Origin: Streptosporangium pseudovulgare
GTDB lineage: Bacteria > Actinomycetota > Actinomycetes > Streptosporangiales > Streptosporangiaceae
Length of the DNA: 64,000 nt
NCBI RefSeq assembly: GCF_014648055.1
Contig: NZ_BMQJ01000016.1
Span: forward strand, 62,001-126,000
Direction: 5' to 3'
Shown piece after piece: positions 1-8,692 of this stretch. The stretch's first letter is position 1, and each line of letters opens with the position of its first letter. Both the position numbers and the translations under genes were made by a program. The notes beneath the pieces are model-generated. The model ran no database searches and was not told the origin of the DNA. It saw only the letters and a list, made by a program, of their open reading frames with translations.

Positions 1-2
1 CA

Positions 3-2102
3 TCGCTGGACGCGATGGAGGTCGTCGACCGGGCCGAGGAGGAGCTCGGCCTCACCGTCGACGTGGGTCACCTGCTGGGCATGGCGCCGCTGTCCACCGT
101 GCTGGCCGCCTGCGCGCCCGCCCGCGTGCCGCCGCCCGCCCCCGCGGCCGACCGCCGCCCCGTGCTGCCGGAACAGGAGAGCTTCCTCAGCGCCGAACGG
201 CTGATCGGCGCCCCGATGCACCATGTCAGCGGCGCCGAGCTGACCGGCCCGCTGGACGAGGACGCGCTGCGGGAGGCGGTGCGCCTGCTGGTCGCGCGGC
301 ACGAGTCGCTGCGCACGGTCTTCGAGGAGACCGAGGACGGGCACCTGCGGCACGTGCTGCCGGACTGGCGGCCCGGCCTCGTGCGCCTCGAACCCCCCGG
401 TACGGCCGGCGGCGACCCGGTGGCGGCGGTGCACGCCGAACTGGCCCGCACCTCCGCGGACCTGCTGGCGGACGGCGAGCGGCCCGCCGTCGCCTTCGTG
501 CTCACCCGGTTCGCCGACCGCCACCACCTGCTGTCGCTGGTCGTGCACCGCGCGCTGGCCGACGGCTGGTCGATCGGGCTGCTCTGGCGCGAACTGACCG
601 GCCGTTACGCGGCGCTGACCGCCCCCGCCGGCCCCGCCGGCCGGGCCGTCCCGCCCGGCCCCGACACCGCCGCCATATCCGGTCCCGGGGCCGCATCCGG
701 TGGCTCCGCCGTACCCGGTCCCGGCGGTGAGGCCCCGGCGCCCAGCCCGGACCTGCTGCTGGACCGGTGGGCGGACCTGGCCGCGACCGGCGACCTCGAC
801 CGGCTGGCCCGGCGGCGCGTCGAGCAGCTCGGCGGCTTCCCGCCCATCGTGGAGCTGCCCGGCGACCTGCCCCGACCGGCGGAGTTCGACTTCCGGGGCA
901 GCCGGCTGACGTTCACCCTCGACGCCCGGACCCGCGACGCCGCGGAACGCGCCGCCGGACGCGCCGGTGTCACCGTCACCGCGGTGCTGCTGGCCGCCTG
1001 GCAGCTGGTCGTGGCCCGCCGCTGCGCCCTGGACCGGTTCCTGGTCGGCGTCGGCGTCGCGCGTCGCGACCGGGCCTCCGCGACGCGGCTGGTCGCCCCG
1101 TGCGTCAGGACGGTGCCGATCCGGTGCGTGATCGACGACGCCGAACCGGTCGAGGAGTACCTGCGGCGGACCGCGCGGGCCGTCGCCGAGGGGGTGACGT
1201 CCGCCGACGTCCCGCTGGGCGTCATCAGCCGCGGCCTGCCCGGCGGCCGGGCCATGGCGGACCGGCGGCGCGTCCCGCTGCTGCAGATCACCTTCTCGGC
1301 GCAGGAGACGGTCCTGCCGGAGCAGGTGCGGGCGGGCGGGCTGACCGTCCGCTACCACGAGGCGTTCACCGGCCTGGTCGCCGCGGACGCCGGTCTTTCG
1401 GTGCTGCGCTGGGATCCCTCGCCCCGGCTGGCGCTGGACCACGCCACCGCCGTCCTGACCGCGGCCGAGGCGCGCGTCCTGGCCGAGGCGCTGCGGGCCG
1501 CCCTGCACGGGTTCGACTCCGGCCACGGCCGGTCTCTCGCCCGGGTGCGGACCATCCCGGCCCGCCAGCGGCGGTGGCTGCGCCGCCGCCGCGACGCCCG
1601 GTCCCCCGGGGGCGGCCTGGTCATCCTCGACGAGCGCGGCGGGCTGGTGCCCCCGGGGGGCGTCGGCGAGCTGTGGCACGCCGACGCCGGCCCGGCCGCG
1701 CTGCGCCGCTCGGGCGACCTGGCCCGCTGGGACGGCGCCGGACGGCTGCGGCTGCTGGGCCGCCGCGACGAGCAGGTCACGGTCTTCGGGCACCGCTTGG
1801 ACCTCACCGAGATCCGCGACCGCATCCGCAGCCACCCCGACGTGGCCGACGCCGTCGTCGCCGGGACCGGCGCCGACGACCCGGCGCACCGCCTGCTGCT
1901 GGCCGCCGTCGTCCTGAGCCGCCCGCTCGACGACCCGCTCGGCGTCCTGGTCCCGTTCACCGCCGAGGGGCTGCCCCGCTACATGCTGCCGTCCCGGTGG
2001 GCGATCGTCGATGCGATCCCCACCTCCCCGGACGGCGGACACGACCTACGGCAACTCGAACACCTGGCCGTCTCACCCAACCGTCACAGCTCACCTAGGT
2101 AG
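3..2102 (+). CDS. NRPS fragment: PCP - C domain - truncated A-domain C-terminal part (5' partial)
   Basis: The frame is open to the window edge, so the true start lies upstream. The first codon (3-5) is Ser followed by LDAMEVVDRAEEELG, the phosphopantetheine serine and helix 2 of a carrier domain. A condensation domain follows (about residues 50-510 from Met at 15). Its active-site motif is VHRALADGWS: the second His and the DG are kept, while the usual first His is Val. From about residue 530 only the C-terminal subdomain of an adenylation domain is present (RRSGDLARWD for core A7, GRRDEQVTVFGHRLDLTEI for A8). Cores A1-A6 are absent and the A10 region reads PTSPDGGHDLRQL, without the catalytic NGK lysine. 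The A part therefore looks like a non-functional relic. The next NRPS gene starts 5 bp downstream. Substrate of the upstream module is unknown. Confidence 0.88.
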   Translation, partial: SLDAMEVVDRAEEELGLTVDVGHLLGMAPLSTVLAACAPARVPPPAPAADRRPVLPEQESFLSAERLIGAPMHHVSGAELTGPLDEDALREAVRLLVARHESLRTVFEETEDGHLRHVLPDWRPGLVRLEPPGTAGGDPVAAVHAELARTSADLLADGERPAVAFVLTRFADRHHLLSLVVHRALADGWSIGLLWRELTGRYAALTAPAGPAGRAVPPGPDTAAISGPGAASGGSAVPGPGGEAPAPSPDLLLDRWADLAATGDLDRLARRRVEQLGGFPPIVELPGDLPRPAEFDFRGSRLTFTLDARTRDAAERAAGRAGVTVTAVLLAAWQLVVARRCALDRFLVGVGVARRDRASATRLVAPCVRTVPIRCVIDDAEPVEEYLRRTARAVAEGVTSADVPLGVISRGLPGGRAMADRRRVPLLQITFSAQETVLPEQVRAGGLTVRYHEAFTGLVAADAGLSVLRWDPSPRLALDHATAVLTAAEARVLAEALRAALHGFDSGHGRSLARVRTIPARQRRWLRRRRDARSPGGGLVILDERGGLVPPGGVGELWHADAGPAALRRSGDLARWDGAGRLRLLGRRDEQVTVFGHRLDLTEIRDRIRSHPDVADAVVAGTGADDPAHRLLLAAVVLSRPLDDPLGVLVPFTAEGLPRYMLPSRWAIVDAIPTSPDGGHDLRQLEHLAVSPNRHSSPR

Positions 2103-2107
2103 GACCC

Positions 2108-5100
2108 ATGAAGATTCTGCGGGGGGCCGTGTTGGCCCGTGACGATGTGCGCCGTCTCGACCAGCGGGTGGACCACTGGGCCCGGACCACCCCCGACGCC
2201 ACCGCCCTGACCTGGCGGGGCACGTCCGTCAGCTACCGGGAGCTGGTCCGCGCCTCCGACACGGTGGCGGCCGGGCTCGCGCGGTCCGGTGTCGGCCGCG
2301 GTGACGTCGTGGTGGTGCGGATACCGCGCGGCCCGCTGCTGGTCCAGGCGCTGCTGGCCGTACTGAAGTGCGGCGCCGTCTACGCGGCGGTCGACCCGGA
2401 CTGGCCGGAGGCCCGCCGCGCCCAGCTCGTCGGCCGGACCCGTGCTCGCTGGTACCTGACCGACGAGCCCGGCGAGGGCGCCCCCGGTGGAGCGACCGCG
2501 CTGGACGCCGCCGGGTTGCTCGCCGGGGTGCAGGCCGGCCCGTTCACCCCCGCCGGCGGCGACTTCGACGACCCCTGCTGCGTCTTCCTGACCTCCGGCA
2601 GCACCGGCGAGCCCAAGGCGGTGGCGGCCTCGCACAAGGCGATCGTCCGGATCGCGCTGGACCCGGTGCTCGGTTTCGGAGGTGGCACCCGGATGCCGCA
2701 GACCGCGCCCTGCCCGTGGGACGCCTTCGCGATGGAGCTGTGGTGCCCGCTGGCTCACGGCGGCACCTCGATGCTGCACGACGGCAGGCACTTCTCGCCG
2801 CAGGACGTGCGCGAGGCCGTCTCCGCCGGGGCGACCACCCTGTTCCTGACCACCGCCCTGTTCAACGTGGTCGCCGAGACCGACCCGGGGGCCTTCGCCG
2901 GGCTGGAGACGCTCATGGTCGGCGGTGAGCGCGCCACTCCCGGCTGCTTCGCCCGCTGCCGCGCCGAGCACCCGGACCTGCGTCTGCTGCACGTCTACGG
3001 GCCGGTCGAGAGCTGCGTCTACACCACCGCGTACCCGGTCACCGGCGACGACTTCGAAGACGGCCCCGGCGGGGACGTGCCGATCGGCCTGCCGGTCACC
3101 GGCACCGCCGTGTACCTCCTCGACGAGCGGCTGCGGCCGGTCCCGCCCGGCGGGACCGGTGAGATCGCCGTCTCCGGCGACGGCCTGTCGGCCGGGTACG
3201 TCAACGACGAGGAGGCCACCCGGGCGGCCTTCGTGCATCTGGAGCCGGAGGACGGGGACGCCGTGCCGGTGCGGGTCTACCTCACCGGTGACCTGGGCCG
3301 CCTGGACGGTGACCGCGGCCTGGTCTTCGCCGGCCGTAAGGACCGGCAGGTGAAGATCCGCGGGGTCCGGGTGGAACCCGCGGAGATCGAGGCGGTCATC
3401 GGCCGCGTCTGCGGCGCCGCCCAGGTGGCCGTGGTGCCGCTGCCGTACGGCGAACCCGTCAAGACCCACCTGGCCGCCTGCGTCGGCGGGAACCTCGGTG
3501 AGGCCGAGCTGGCCGGGATCAGGCGGGCGCTGCGCGACCACCTGCCGGCGGCGTTCGTGCCCGACCAGCTGTTCTCGGTCACCGAGCTGCCGCTGAACGC
3601 CAACGGCAAGACCGACCACGCCGCGCTGGCCGGGCTCGCCGCGCGGCACCGGGCCGAGCGGGCCGCCCGCGCCGCCACCGCCGATGCCGCCGGCTCCGGC
3701 GCGGGCGTGGGTGCTGGCGGCTCCGGCGCGGAGGCGGACTCGGTGCTGGTGCGCGACGTGACCGCCATGGCCCAGGAACTGCTCGACGTGCGGCTCGGCC
3801 CCGGCGACGACATCTTCGAGCTCGGCGGCACCTCCATCATGGCCATCCAGCTCGCGCACCGGCTCAGCCGGCACGCCTCCGTCAAGGTCAACGCGATGGA
3901 GGTCATGCAGGCCGCCACCCCCCGCGCCATCGCCGCGGCCGTCGAGGCCGCCGCGGCCGCGCGGGATTCCTCCGGCGCGGACGCCCGCCGGGCGAGGCGG
4001 TCGGCGAAGCCGTCGGCCGAGCGCTGGCTGGCCGGGCTGCCCGTGCCGCAGTGGCGGTTCTGGTACCTGGAGATGATGAACCCCGGCACCGACGACACCC
4101 GCTGCCCCTTCGAGTTCCGGCTGAGCGGACCGCTGGACGTCGCCGCGCTGGCCGCCGCGCTGCGCACCGTGGTCGGCCGGCACGAGGCGCTGCGCACCCG
4201 CCTGGTGCGGGTCGGGGCGCGGGACGTGCGGGCCGACGTGGTGGCCGCCAGGCACGTGCCCGACCCGCTGACCGTCGGCGCTCCGTGCGAGGAGCGGGTG
4301 GCCGAGTGGAAGGTCCGGGAGTTCCTGGCCGGGCCGTTCGACCTGGAGGCCGACATCCCGATCCGGGCGCTGGTCGTCCCGGTCGGCGCGGACGAGCACA
4401 TCCTGGCGATCTCGGTGCACCACACCGCCTTCGACGGCTGGTCGGCCGGGCTGCTGTGCCGCGACCTGTCGGACGCCTACCGGGCGCACGCCGCGGGCCG
4501 GGCCGTCCCCTACCGCGCCCCGCTGCGCTTCGCCGACACCTGGCTCGACCAGGACCTCGGCGAGACCGAGCGGGACCGGGCGGACCTCGCCGCCTGGGGG
4601 CGGCGGCTGGTCGGCGTGCCCGACCTGCCGCTGGTCGCCGAGGGCGAGCTGGCCCCGCTCGGCCCGGTGCGGGAGGTGTGGATCGACGTGCCCGACGCGC
4701 TGCGGGCCGCCGCCGAACGGGCCGCGGCGCCGCACGGCGGCACGCTCCAGGCGACGCTGCTGGCGGCCTGGGCACGGGCGCTGCGCCGCTTCACCGCCGC
4801 CGACGACTTCGCCGTCGGCATCCCCGTCGCGGGCCGTACCACCCCGGCGGCGCAGGATGTGATCGGCTGCTTCGCCTCGGCCGTGGCGGTCCGGTTCACC
4901 GGCGGCCACGACACCGACCCGGCGGCCGACATCGCCGCGGCCGCCGAGCAGCTCGGCCAGGCGCTGCGCTTCCAGTTCACCCCGATGGAGCGGCTGTTGC
5001 GCGAGGACGCCCCGCGCGACCGCAGCCGCAACCCGTTCTGCCAGGCCGGGTTCGTCGTGCAGAACAACGTCCCGCCCACCCTGGAGTTCGACGGCGTCGC

Positions 5101-5296
5101 CTGCGCCGAGCGCCGCCACCAGCGCACCGCCTCCAGCTTCGAGGTGACCCTGGAGCTGTGGTGCGGCACCGGGCTGGAGGTGCGGCTGTGGTACCGCGGC
5201 GACGTCATCTCCTCCGCCGGCGCCCAGGAGCTGGCCGCGCTGTGGCGCGCGGAGCTGGAGACCCTCGCCGCCGCGCACGCCGTGGTGGCGCGGTGA
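2108..5296 (+). CDS. NRPS module A-PCP-C
   Basis: A 1062-residue nonribosomal peptide synthetase. The adenylation domain (about 1-520) has core A3 LTSGSTGEPKAV, core A4 WDAFAMELW (Asp235 equivalent present, implying an alpha-amino acid substrate), A5 YGPVE, A7 TGDLGRLDG, A8 GRKDRQVKIRGVRVEPAEIE and an intact A10 NGK. The carrier domain has DDIFELGGTSIMAIQ, with the phosphopantetheine Ser near residue 576. A condensation domain follows with an intact HHTAFDGWS near residue 771. There is no thioesterase or further carrier, so the polypeptide ends in a C domain, which could release the chain onto a free amine or another acceptor (inference). SD AGGTAGGA precedes the ATG. The hydrolase stop/start overlap downstream suggests one operon. 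Amino acid specificity cannot be assigned safely by eye. Confidence 0.95.
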   Translation: MKILRGAVLARDDVRRLDQRVDHWARTTPDATALTWRGTSVSYRELVRASDTVAAGLARSGVGRGDVVVVRIPRGPLLVQALLAVLKCGAVYAAVDPDWPEARRAQLVGRTRARWYLTDEPGEGAPGGATALDAAGLLAGVQAGPFTPAGGDFDDPCCVFLTSGSTGEPKAVAASHKAIVRIALDPVLGFGGGTRMPQTAPCPWDAFAMELWCPLAHGGTSMLHDGRHFSPQDVREAVSAGATTLFLTTALFNVVAETDPGAFAGLETLMVGGERATPGCFARCRAEHPDLRLLHVYGPVESCVYTTAYPVTGDDFEDGPGGDVPIGLPVTGTAVYLLDERLRPVPPGGTGEIAVSGDGLSAGYVNDEEATRAAFVHLEPEDGDAVPVRVYLTGDLGRLDGDRGLVFAGRKDRQVKIRGVRVEPAEIEAVIGRVCGAAQVAVVPLPYGEPVKTHLAACVGGNLGEAELAGIRRALRDHLPAAFVPDQLFSVTELPLNANGKTDHAALAGLAARHRAERAARAATADAAGSGAGVGAGGSGAEADSVLVRDVTAMAQELLDVRLGPGDDIFELGGTSIMAIQLAHRLSRHASVKVNAMEVMQAATPRAIAAAVEAAAAARDSSGADARRARRSAKPSAERWLAGLPVPQWRFWYLEMMNPGTDDTRCPFEFRLSGPLDVAALAAALRTVVGRHEALRTRLVRVGARDVRADVVAARHVPDPLTVGAPCEERVAEWKVREFLAGPFDLEADIPIRALVVPVGADEHILAISVHHTAFDGWSAGLLCRDLSDAYRAHAAGRAVPYRAPLRFADTWLDQDLGETERDRADLAAWGRRLVGVPDLPLVAEGELAPLGPVREVWIDVPDALRAAAERAAAPHGGTLQATLLAAWARALRRFTAADDFAVGIPVAGRTTPAAQDVIGCFASAVAVRFTGGHDTDPAADIAAAAEQLGQALRFQFTPMERLLREDAPRDRSRNPFCQAGFVVQNNVPPTLEFDGVACAERRHQRTASSFEVTLELWCGTGLEVRLWYRGDVISSAGAQELAALWRAELETLAAAHAVVAR

Positions 5297-6249
5297 ACGC
5301 GACGGCCGGCGCGCCCGGCGCGGAGAAAGCGGCCGGTCACGGTACGGCGGGCAGGGCCGGAACGAACGGTCCCGGCACGGCGGACATGACCGGAGCGACC
5401 CGTCCCGGCACGGCGGGCATGACCGGTGCGGCCGGTGTGGCGGGCGGCCGGGCCGAGGTGGGCGGAGCCGTCCTGCCCTACGACGTCCACGGCGAGGACG
5501 GCCGCCCCCGGCTGGTGCTGGTCTGCGGCCAGGGCATGACGCGTGCCATGTGGCAGCTCACCGTGGTGCCGGCGCTGGTGGAGGCGGGCCTGCAGGTGCT
5601 CTGCTACGACCAGCGCGGCGCCGGTGACTCCTCCGCGCCGCCCGGCCCGTACTCGGTGCCGCGGCTCGCCGAGGATCTGCTCGCGCTGCTGCGGCGTCTC
5701 GGCTGGGACCGGACCGGCCTGGCCGGCGTCTCGCTGGGCGGCATGGTGGGGGAGTGCCTCGCGGCGCTGCGGCCCGACGTGGTGACCCGGGCCGCGCTCA
5801 TCGCCTCCACCTCGGTCCCGACCGCCTTCCAGCGGGCCTACGCCGAGGCGCGCTCGTCGTCGCGCTCCGACGCGGTGAACCGGCTGCTGGAGCTGCTCAT
5901 CACCGTCTCCGCCGAGGATCTGCGGGACGACACCCCGATGGCGCGCACCGGGCTGTCGTTCATCACCCGCCGGGGCGGCTACCCCGACGGGTTCCACGAC
6001 CAGGGCCGGGCGGGCGACGAGTGGCTGGTCCGCGCCGACCGCCACGCCCTCTGGGACAAGATCGACGTGCCGTGCCTGCTGATGGCCTTCGAGCACGACC
6101 TGCTGCTGCCGCCGGAGGCCGTACGGCAGGCCGCCGGGCTGATCCGCGACGCCCGCTTCGAGATGATCCGTGACGTCGCGCACGCCAACGCCCTGATCAA
6201 GGCCACCGACGAGATCGGGGAGATCCTGGCGGACTTCTTCCTCGGCTGA
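5293..6249 (+). CDS. alpha/beta hydrolase, possible discrete (type II-like) thioesterase or tailoring hydrolase
   Basis: GTG start overlapping the NRPS stop (GTGA), so translation is probably coupled. The 318-residue product begins with about 50 residues of Gly/Ala/Thr-rich low-complexity sequence with repeated MTGA-type units, unusual for this family. The fold starts at about residue 55: oxyanion-loop region CGQGMTRAMW, nucleophile elbow GVSLGGM, acid within FEHDLLLPP and His within DVAHANA. The triad is therefore complete. Known relatives include 3-oxoadipate enol-lactonase-like hydrolases; sequence alone does not separate a proofreading thioesterase from a tailoring hydrolase. Its position as last gene of the NRPS operon, before a strong hairpin, supports a role in that pathway. 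Confidence 0.85.
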   Translation: MNATAGAPGAEKAAGHGTAGRAGTNGPGTADMTGATRPGTAGMTGAAGVAGGRAEVGGAVLPYDVHGEDGRPRLVLVCGQGMTRAMWQLTVVPALVEAGLQVLCYDQRGAGDSSAPPGPYSVPRLAEDLLALLRRLGWDRTGLAGVSLGGMVGECLAALRPDVVTRAALIASTSVPTAFQRAYAEARSSSRSDAVNRLLELLITVSAEDLRDDTPMARTGLSFITRRGGYPDGFHDQGRAGDEWLVRADRHALWDKIDVPCLLMAFEHDLLLPPEAVRQAAGLIRDARFEMIRDVAHANALIKATDEIGEILADFFLG

Positions 6250-6266
6250 GACCGACATCCCTCGCC

Positions 6267-6303
6267 CCGCGGCGGGCCGGCCGGAGAGGCCGGCCCGCCG
6301 CGG
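6267..6303 (+). terminator. Hairpin terminator closing the NRPS operon
   Basis: Perfect 16-bp GC-rich inverted repeat (6267-6282 and 6288-6303) with a GGAGA loop, 17 bp after the hydrolase stop. No U-tract follows, as is common in high-GC actinomycetes. Confidence 0.85.
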
Positions 6304-6614
6304 CGGTGTGCCTCCCGTCACGGCCAGGCCGGAGCGGGGACGCCGGTGGTGCCGATGACGGCCCGTTACCGGGAGGATGGGCCGGCAACGGCGGCGGCCT
6401 CGACAGCCTCGGTGGCACCGGTGGCGGCGGGCGGGAGCGTGACCGGTGAGACGGTCACGACCACGGACGTGACGGCCCGGCGACACGGAGAACCGGCGTT
6501 CGCGACGATCTCACCTGATCTCGCGGATGCAACACCAGATCCGTAGGTTAGGCCGCTGTTGCGGAGGAAGACAGGTATTCAGGCTGGAATGTGCGAGGGG
6601 TAAGGTGAGGGGTT
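6304..6614. other. Intergenic stretch without a recognisable gene
   Basis: About 310 bp between the NRPS terminator and the molybdate regulator. It is somewhat less GC-rich towards 6480-6600. The short open frames in it have no protein-like composition. It presumably holds the promoter of the molybdate genes, but I could not pick out convincing -35/-10 elements or a ModE-type palindrome. Confidence 0.5.
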
Positions 6615-6617
6615 GTG

Positions 6618-7025
6618 ATGACGTTTCGGATCAGCGAGGCCGCGGCGCTGCTCGGGGTCAGCGCCGACACCGTCCGCCGGTGGGTGGACGCGGGCCGGCT
6701 GCGGGCCGAGCGGGACGAGCACGGCCACCGGCAGGTGAACGGCGCCGACCTGGCCGCCTTCGCCCGCACCCAGGTCGAGTCGGTCGACGACGGCCGCTCC
6801 TCGGCGCGTAACCGCTTCCGCGGGATCGTGACCGAGGTGATCAGGGACGCGGTGATGGCACAGGTGGAGATCGCCGCCGGGCCGTTCCGGGTGGTGTCCC
6901 TGATGAGCCGCCAGGCCGCCGACGAACTGGGCCTGGAGCCGGGGGTGGTGGCGGTCGCCGTGATCAAGTCCACCAACGTCGTCGTGGAGATCCCCGGCCA
7001 CGAGCGCGTGGCCAGTCATCCGTGA
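6618..7025 (+). CDS. MerR-like HTH plus Mop/TOBE molybdate-binding regulator
   Basis: A protein of about 135 residues. An N-terminal helix-turn-helix of excisionase/MerR type (residues about 4-30: ISEAAALLGVSADTVRRWVDAGRL) is followed by a single Mop/TOBE domain (about 68-133: ARNRFRGIVTEVIRDAVMAQVEI, then a second half ending in AVIKSTNVVVEI). Mop domains bind molybdate or tungstate. Together with the adjoining modABC genes this points to a molybdate-sensing transcriptional regulator or a molybdate store. ATG 6618 was chosen because SD GGTGAGG lies 7 bp upstream; GTG 6615 is an in-frame alternative. modA begins 9 bp downstream. Confidence 0.88.
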   Translation: MTFRISEAAALLGVSADTVRRWVDAGRLRAERDEHGHRQVNGADLAAFARTQVESVDDGRSSARNRFRGIVTEVIRDAVMAQVEIAAGPFRVVSLMSRQAADELGLEPGVVAVAVIKSTNVVVEIPGHERVASHP

Positions 7026-7034
7026 GGAGCCCCC

Positions 7035-7826
7035 TTGGTGTTCAGGCGTCTTTCCCGATGGGCCGTGGCCCTGCCCGCCGTACTCGTGCTGGGATTGTCG
7101 GGGTGCGGCTCCGGCGGACCGGACGCCTCGACGGCCCCGGCCGCCGGCGCGGGGGCCGGGGAGGTGACGGTGTTCGCGGCGGCGTCACTGACCGGCACCT
7201 TCACCGAGCTCGGCAGGACCTTCGAGGCCGCCCACCCGGGCACCACGGTGAAGTTCAACTTCGGCTCCAGCGCGACACTGGCGCAGCAGATCGCCCAGGG
7301 CGCCCCGGTGGACGTGTTCGCCGCCGCCAGCCCGGCCACCATGAAGACCGTGACGGACGCGTCCCTGGCGGGCGCGCCGGCCACGTTCGCGCGTAACACG
7401 CTGCAGATCGCCGTGCCGAAGGACAACCCGGCCAAGGTGGACGACCTCGCGGACCTGACCGACGCGAAGGTGAAGGTGGCGCTGTGCGCCGAGCAGGTGC
7501 CCTGCGGCGCCGCGGCGGTCAAGGCGCTGGACGCGGCCGGGCTCAAGGTCACCCCCGTCACCCTGGAACAGGACGTCAAGGCCACCCTCACCAAGGTCGA
7601 GCTGGGCGAGGTGGACGCGGCGCTGGTCTACAGGACCGACGTGATCGCCTCGGCGGGCAAGGTGACCGGCATCGGGTTCCCGGAGGCGGACAAGGCGATC
7701 AACGACTATCCGATCGCGACGCTCGCCAAGGCGCCGGCCGGTGATCTGGCCGAGCAGTTCGTGGACCTGGTGCTGTCGCAGCAGGGCAGGGACGTGCTGA
7801 CCAAGGCCGGCTTCGAGGCGCCCTGA
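7035..7826 (+). CDS. modA: Molybdate ABC transporter substrate-binding lipoprotein
   Basis: A 263-residue periplasmic-binding-protein-fold lipoprotein that captures molybdate (or tungstate) outside the membrane. It has an N-terminal signal peptide with lipobox LSGC (Cys near residue 24) and a Gly/Ala-rich linker. The ModA core follows: VTVFAAASLTGTFTELG, NFGSSATLAQQIAQGAPVDVF, and a C-terminal part ending VLTKAGF. The start is taken as TTG 7035, with SD GAGGAG at 7022-7027; GTG 7038 is possible. It sits between the Mop-domain regulator and modB, 5 bp from modB. Confidence 0.95.
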   Translation: MVFRRLSRWAVALPAVLVLGLSGCGSGGPDASTAPAAGAGAGEVTVFAAASLTGTFTELGRTFEAAHPGTTVKFNFGSSATLAQQIAQGAPVDVFAAASPATMKTVTDASLAGAPATFARNTLQIAVPKDNPAKVDDLADLTDAKVKVALCAEQVPCGAAAVKALDAAGLKVTPVTLEQDVKATLTKVELGEVDAALVYRTDVIASAGKVTGIGFPEADKAINDYPIATLAKAPAGDLAEQFVDLVLSQQGRDVLTKAGFEAP

Positions 7827-7831
7827 TCCGC

Positions 7832-8692
7832 ATGGCCACCACCGAGCACATCAGGCCGGTGAAGCCGCGCCGCGGCTTCACCGGCCGCCCGTCGCCGTCG
7901 CCCGGCCGGCTTTCCGGCCGCCTGCCGTGGATGCTCCTGCTGCCCGCGCTGCTCGGGCTGGCGTTCCTGGTACTGCCGCTGGCCGGGCTGCTGATCCGCG
8001 CACCGTGGCCGACGCTGCCGCAGCGGCTGGCCGAGCCGCACGTGCTGGAGGCGCTGCGGCTGTCACTGGTGTGCGCCACCGTCGCCACCGCCGCCTGCCT
8101 GCTGCTCGGCGTGCCGCTGGCCTGGCTGCTGGCCCGGGTGGAGTTCCCCGGCCGCCGCCTGGTGCGCGCCCTGGTCACCGTACCGCTGGTGCTGCCGCCC
8201 GTGGTCGGCGGCGTGGCGCTGCTGCTGGTGCTGGGCCGGCGCGGCCTGATCGGGCAGTGGCTGGAGGCCACGTTCGGCGTCACGCTGCCGTTCACCACCG
8301 CCGGCGTGATCGTCGCCGAGGCGTTCGTGGCGATGCCGTTCCTGGTCATCAGCGTCGAGGGCGCGCTGCGCGGCGCGGACCGGCGTTTCGAGGAGGCCGC
8401 GGCCACGCTGGGGGCCTCGCGGTGGACCGTGTTCCGCCGCGTCACACTGCCGATGATCGCGCCCGGCGTGGTGGCCGGAGCGGTGCTGTGCTGGGCCCGG
8501 GCCCTGGGCGAGTTCGGCGCCACCATCACCTTCGCGGGCAACTTCCCCGGCACCACCCGCACCATGCCGCTGGCGGTCTACCTGGCCCTGGAGACCGAGC
8601 CGGAGGCGGCGATCGTGCTCAGCGTGGTCCTGCTGGCCGTCTCCGTCGTCATCCTGGCCAGCCTGCGCGATCGATGGGTGAGCGCGTCATGA
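7832..8692 (+). CDS. modB: Molybdate ABC transporter permease
   Basis: A 286-residue inner-membrane permease. After about 30 Arg/Pro-rich cytoplasmic residues it has about five to six hydrophobic helices. The EAA-type loop (EAAATLGASRWTVFRRVTLPMIAPGV) contacts the ATPase, and the conserved stretch GEFGATITFAGNFPGTTRT is characteristic of ModB. Stop and start overlap (ATGA) with modC, so the two are translationally coupled. Confidence 0.95.
   Translation: MATTEHIRPVKPRRGFTGRPSPSPGRLSGRLPWMLLLPALLGLAFLVLPLAGLLIRAPWPTLPQRLAEPHVLEALRLSLVCATVATAACLLLGVPLAWLLARVEFPGRRLVRALVTVPLVLPPVVGGVALLLVLGRRGLIGQWLEATFGVTLPFTTAGVIVAEAFVAMPFLVISVEGALRGADRRFEEAAATLGASRWTVFRRVTLPMIAPGVVAGAVLCWARALGEFGATITFAGNFPGTTRTMPLAVYLALETEPEAAIVLSVVLLAVSVVILASLRDRWVSAS

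Noticed and set aside
2084..5278. 1064-codon open frame on the reverse strand opposite the NRPS
   Set aside because: It mirrors the NRPS codons (the GC-rich third position gives long antisense frames), its composition is Gly/Arg/Gln-rich and it shows no domain. The forward A-PCP-C reading is unambiguous.
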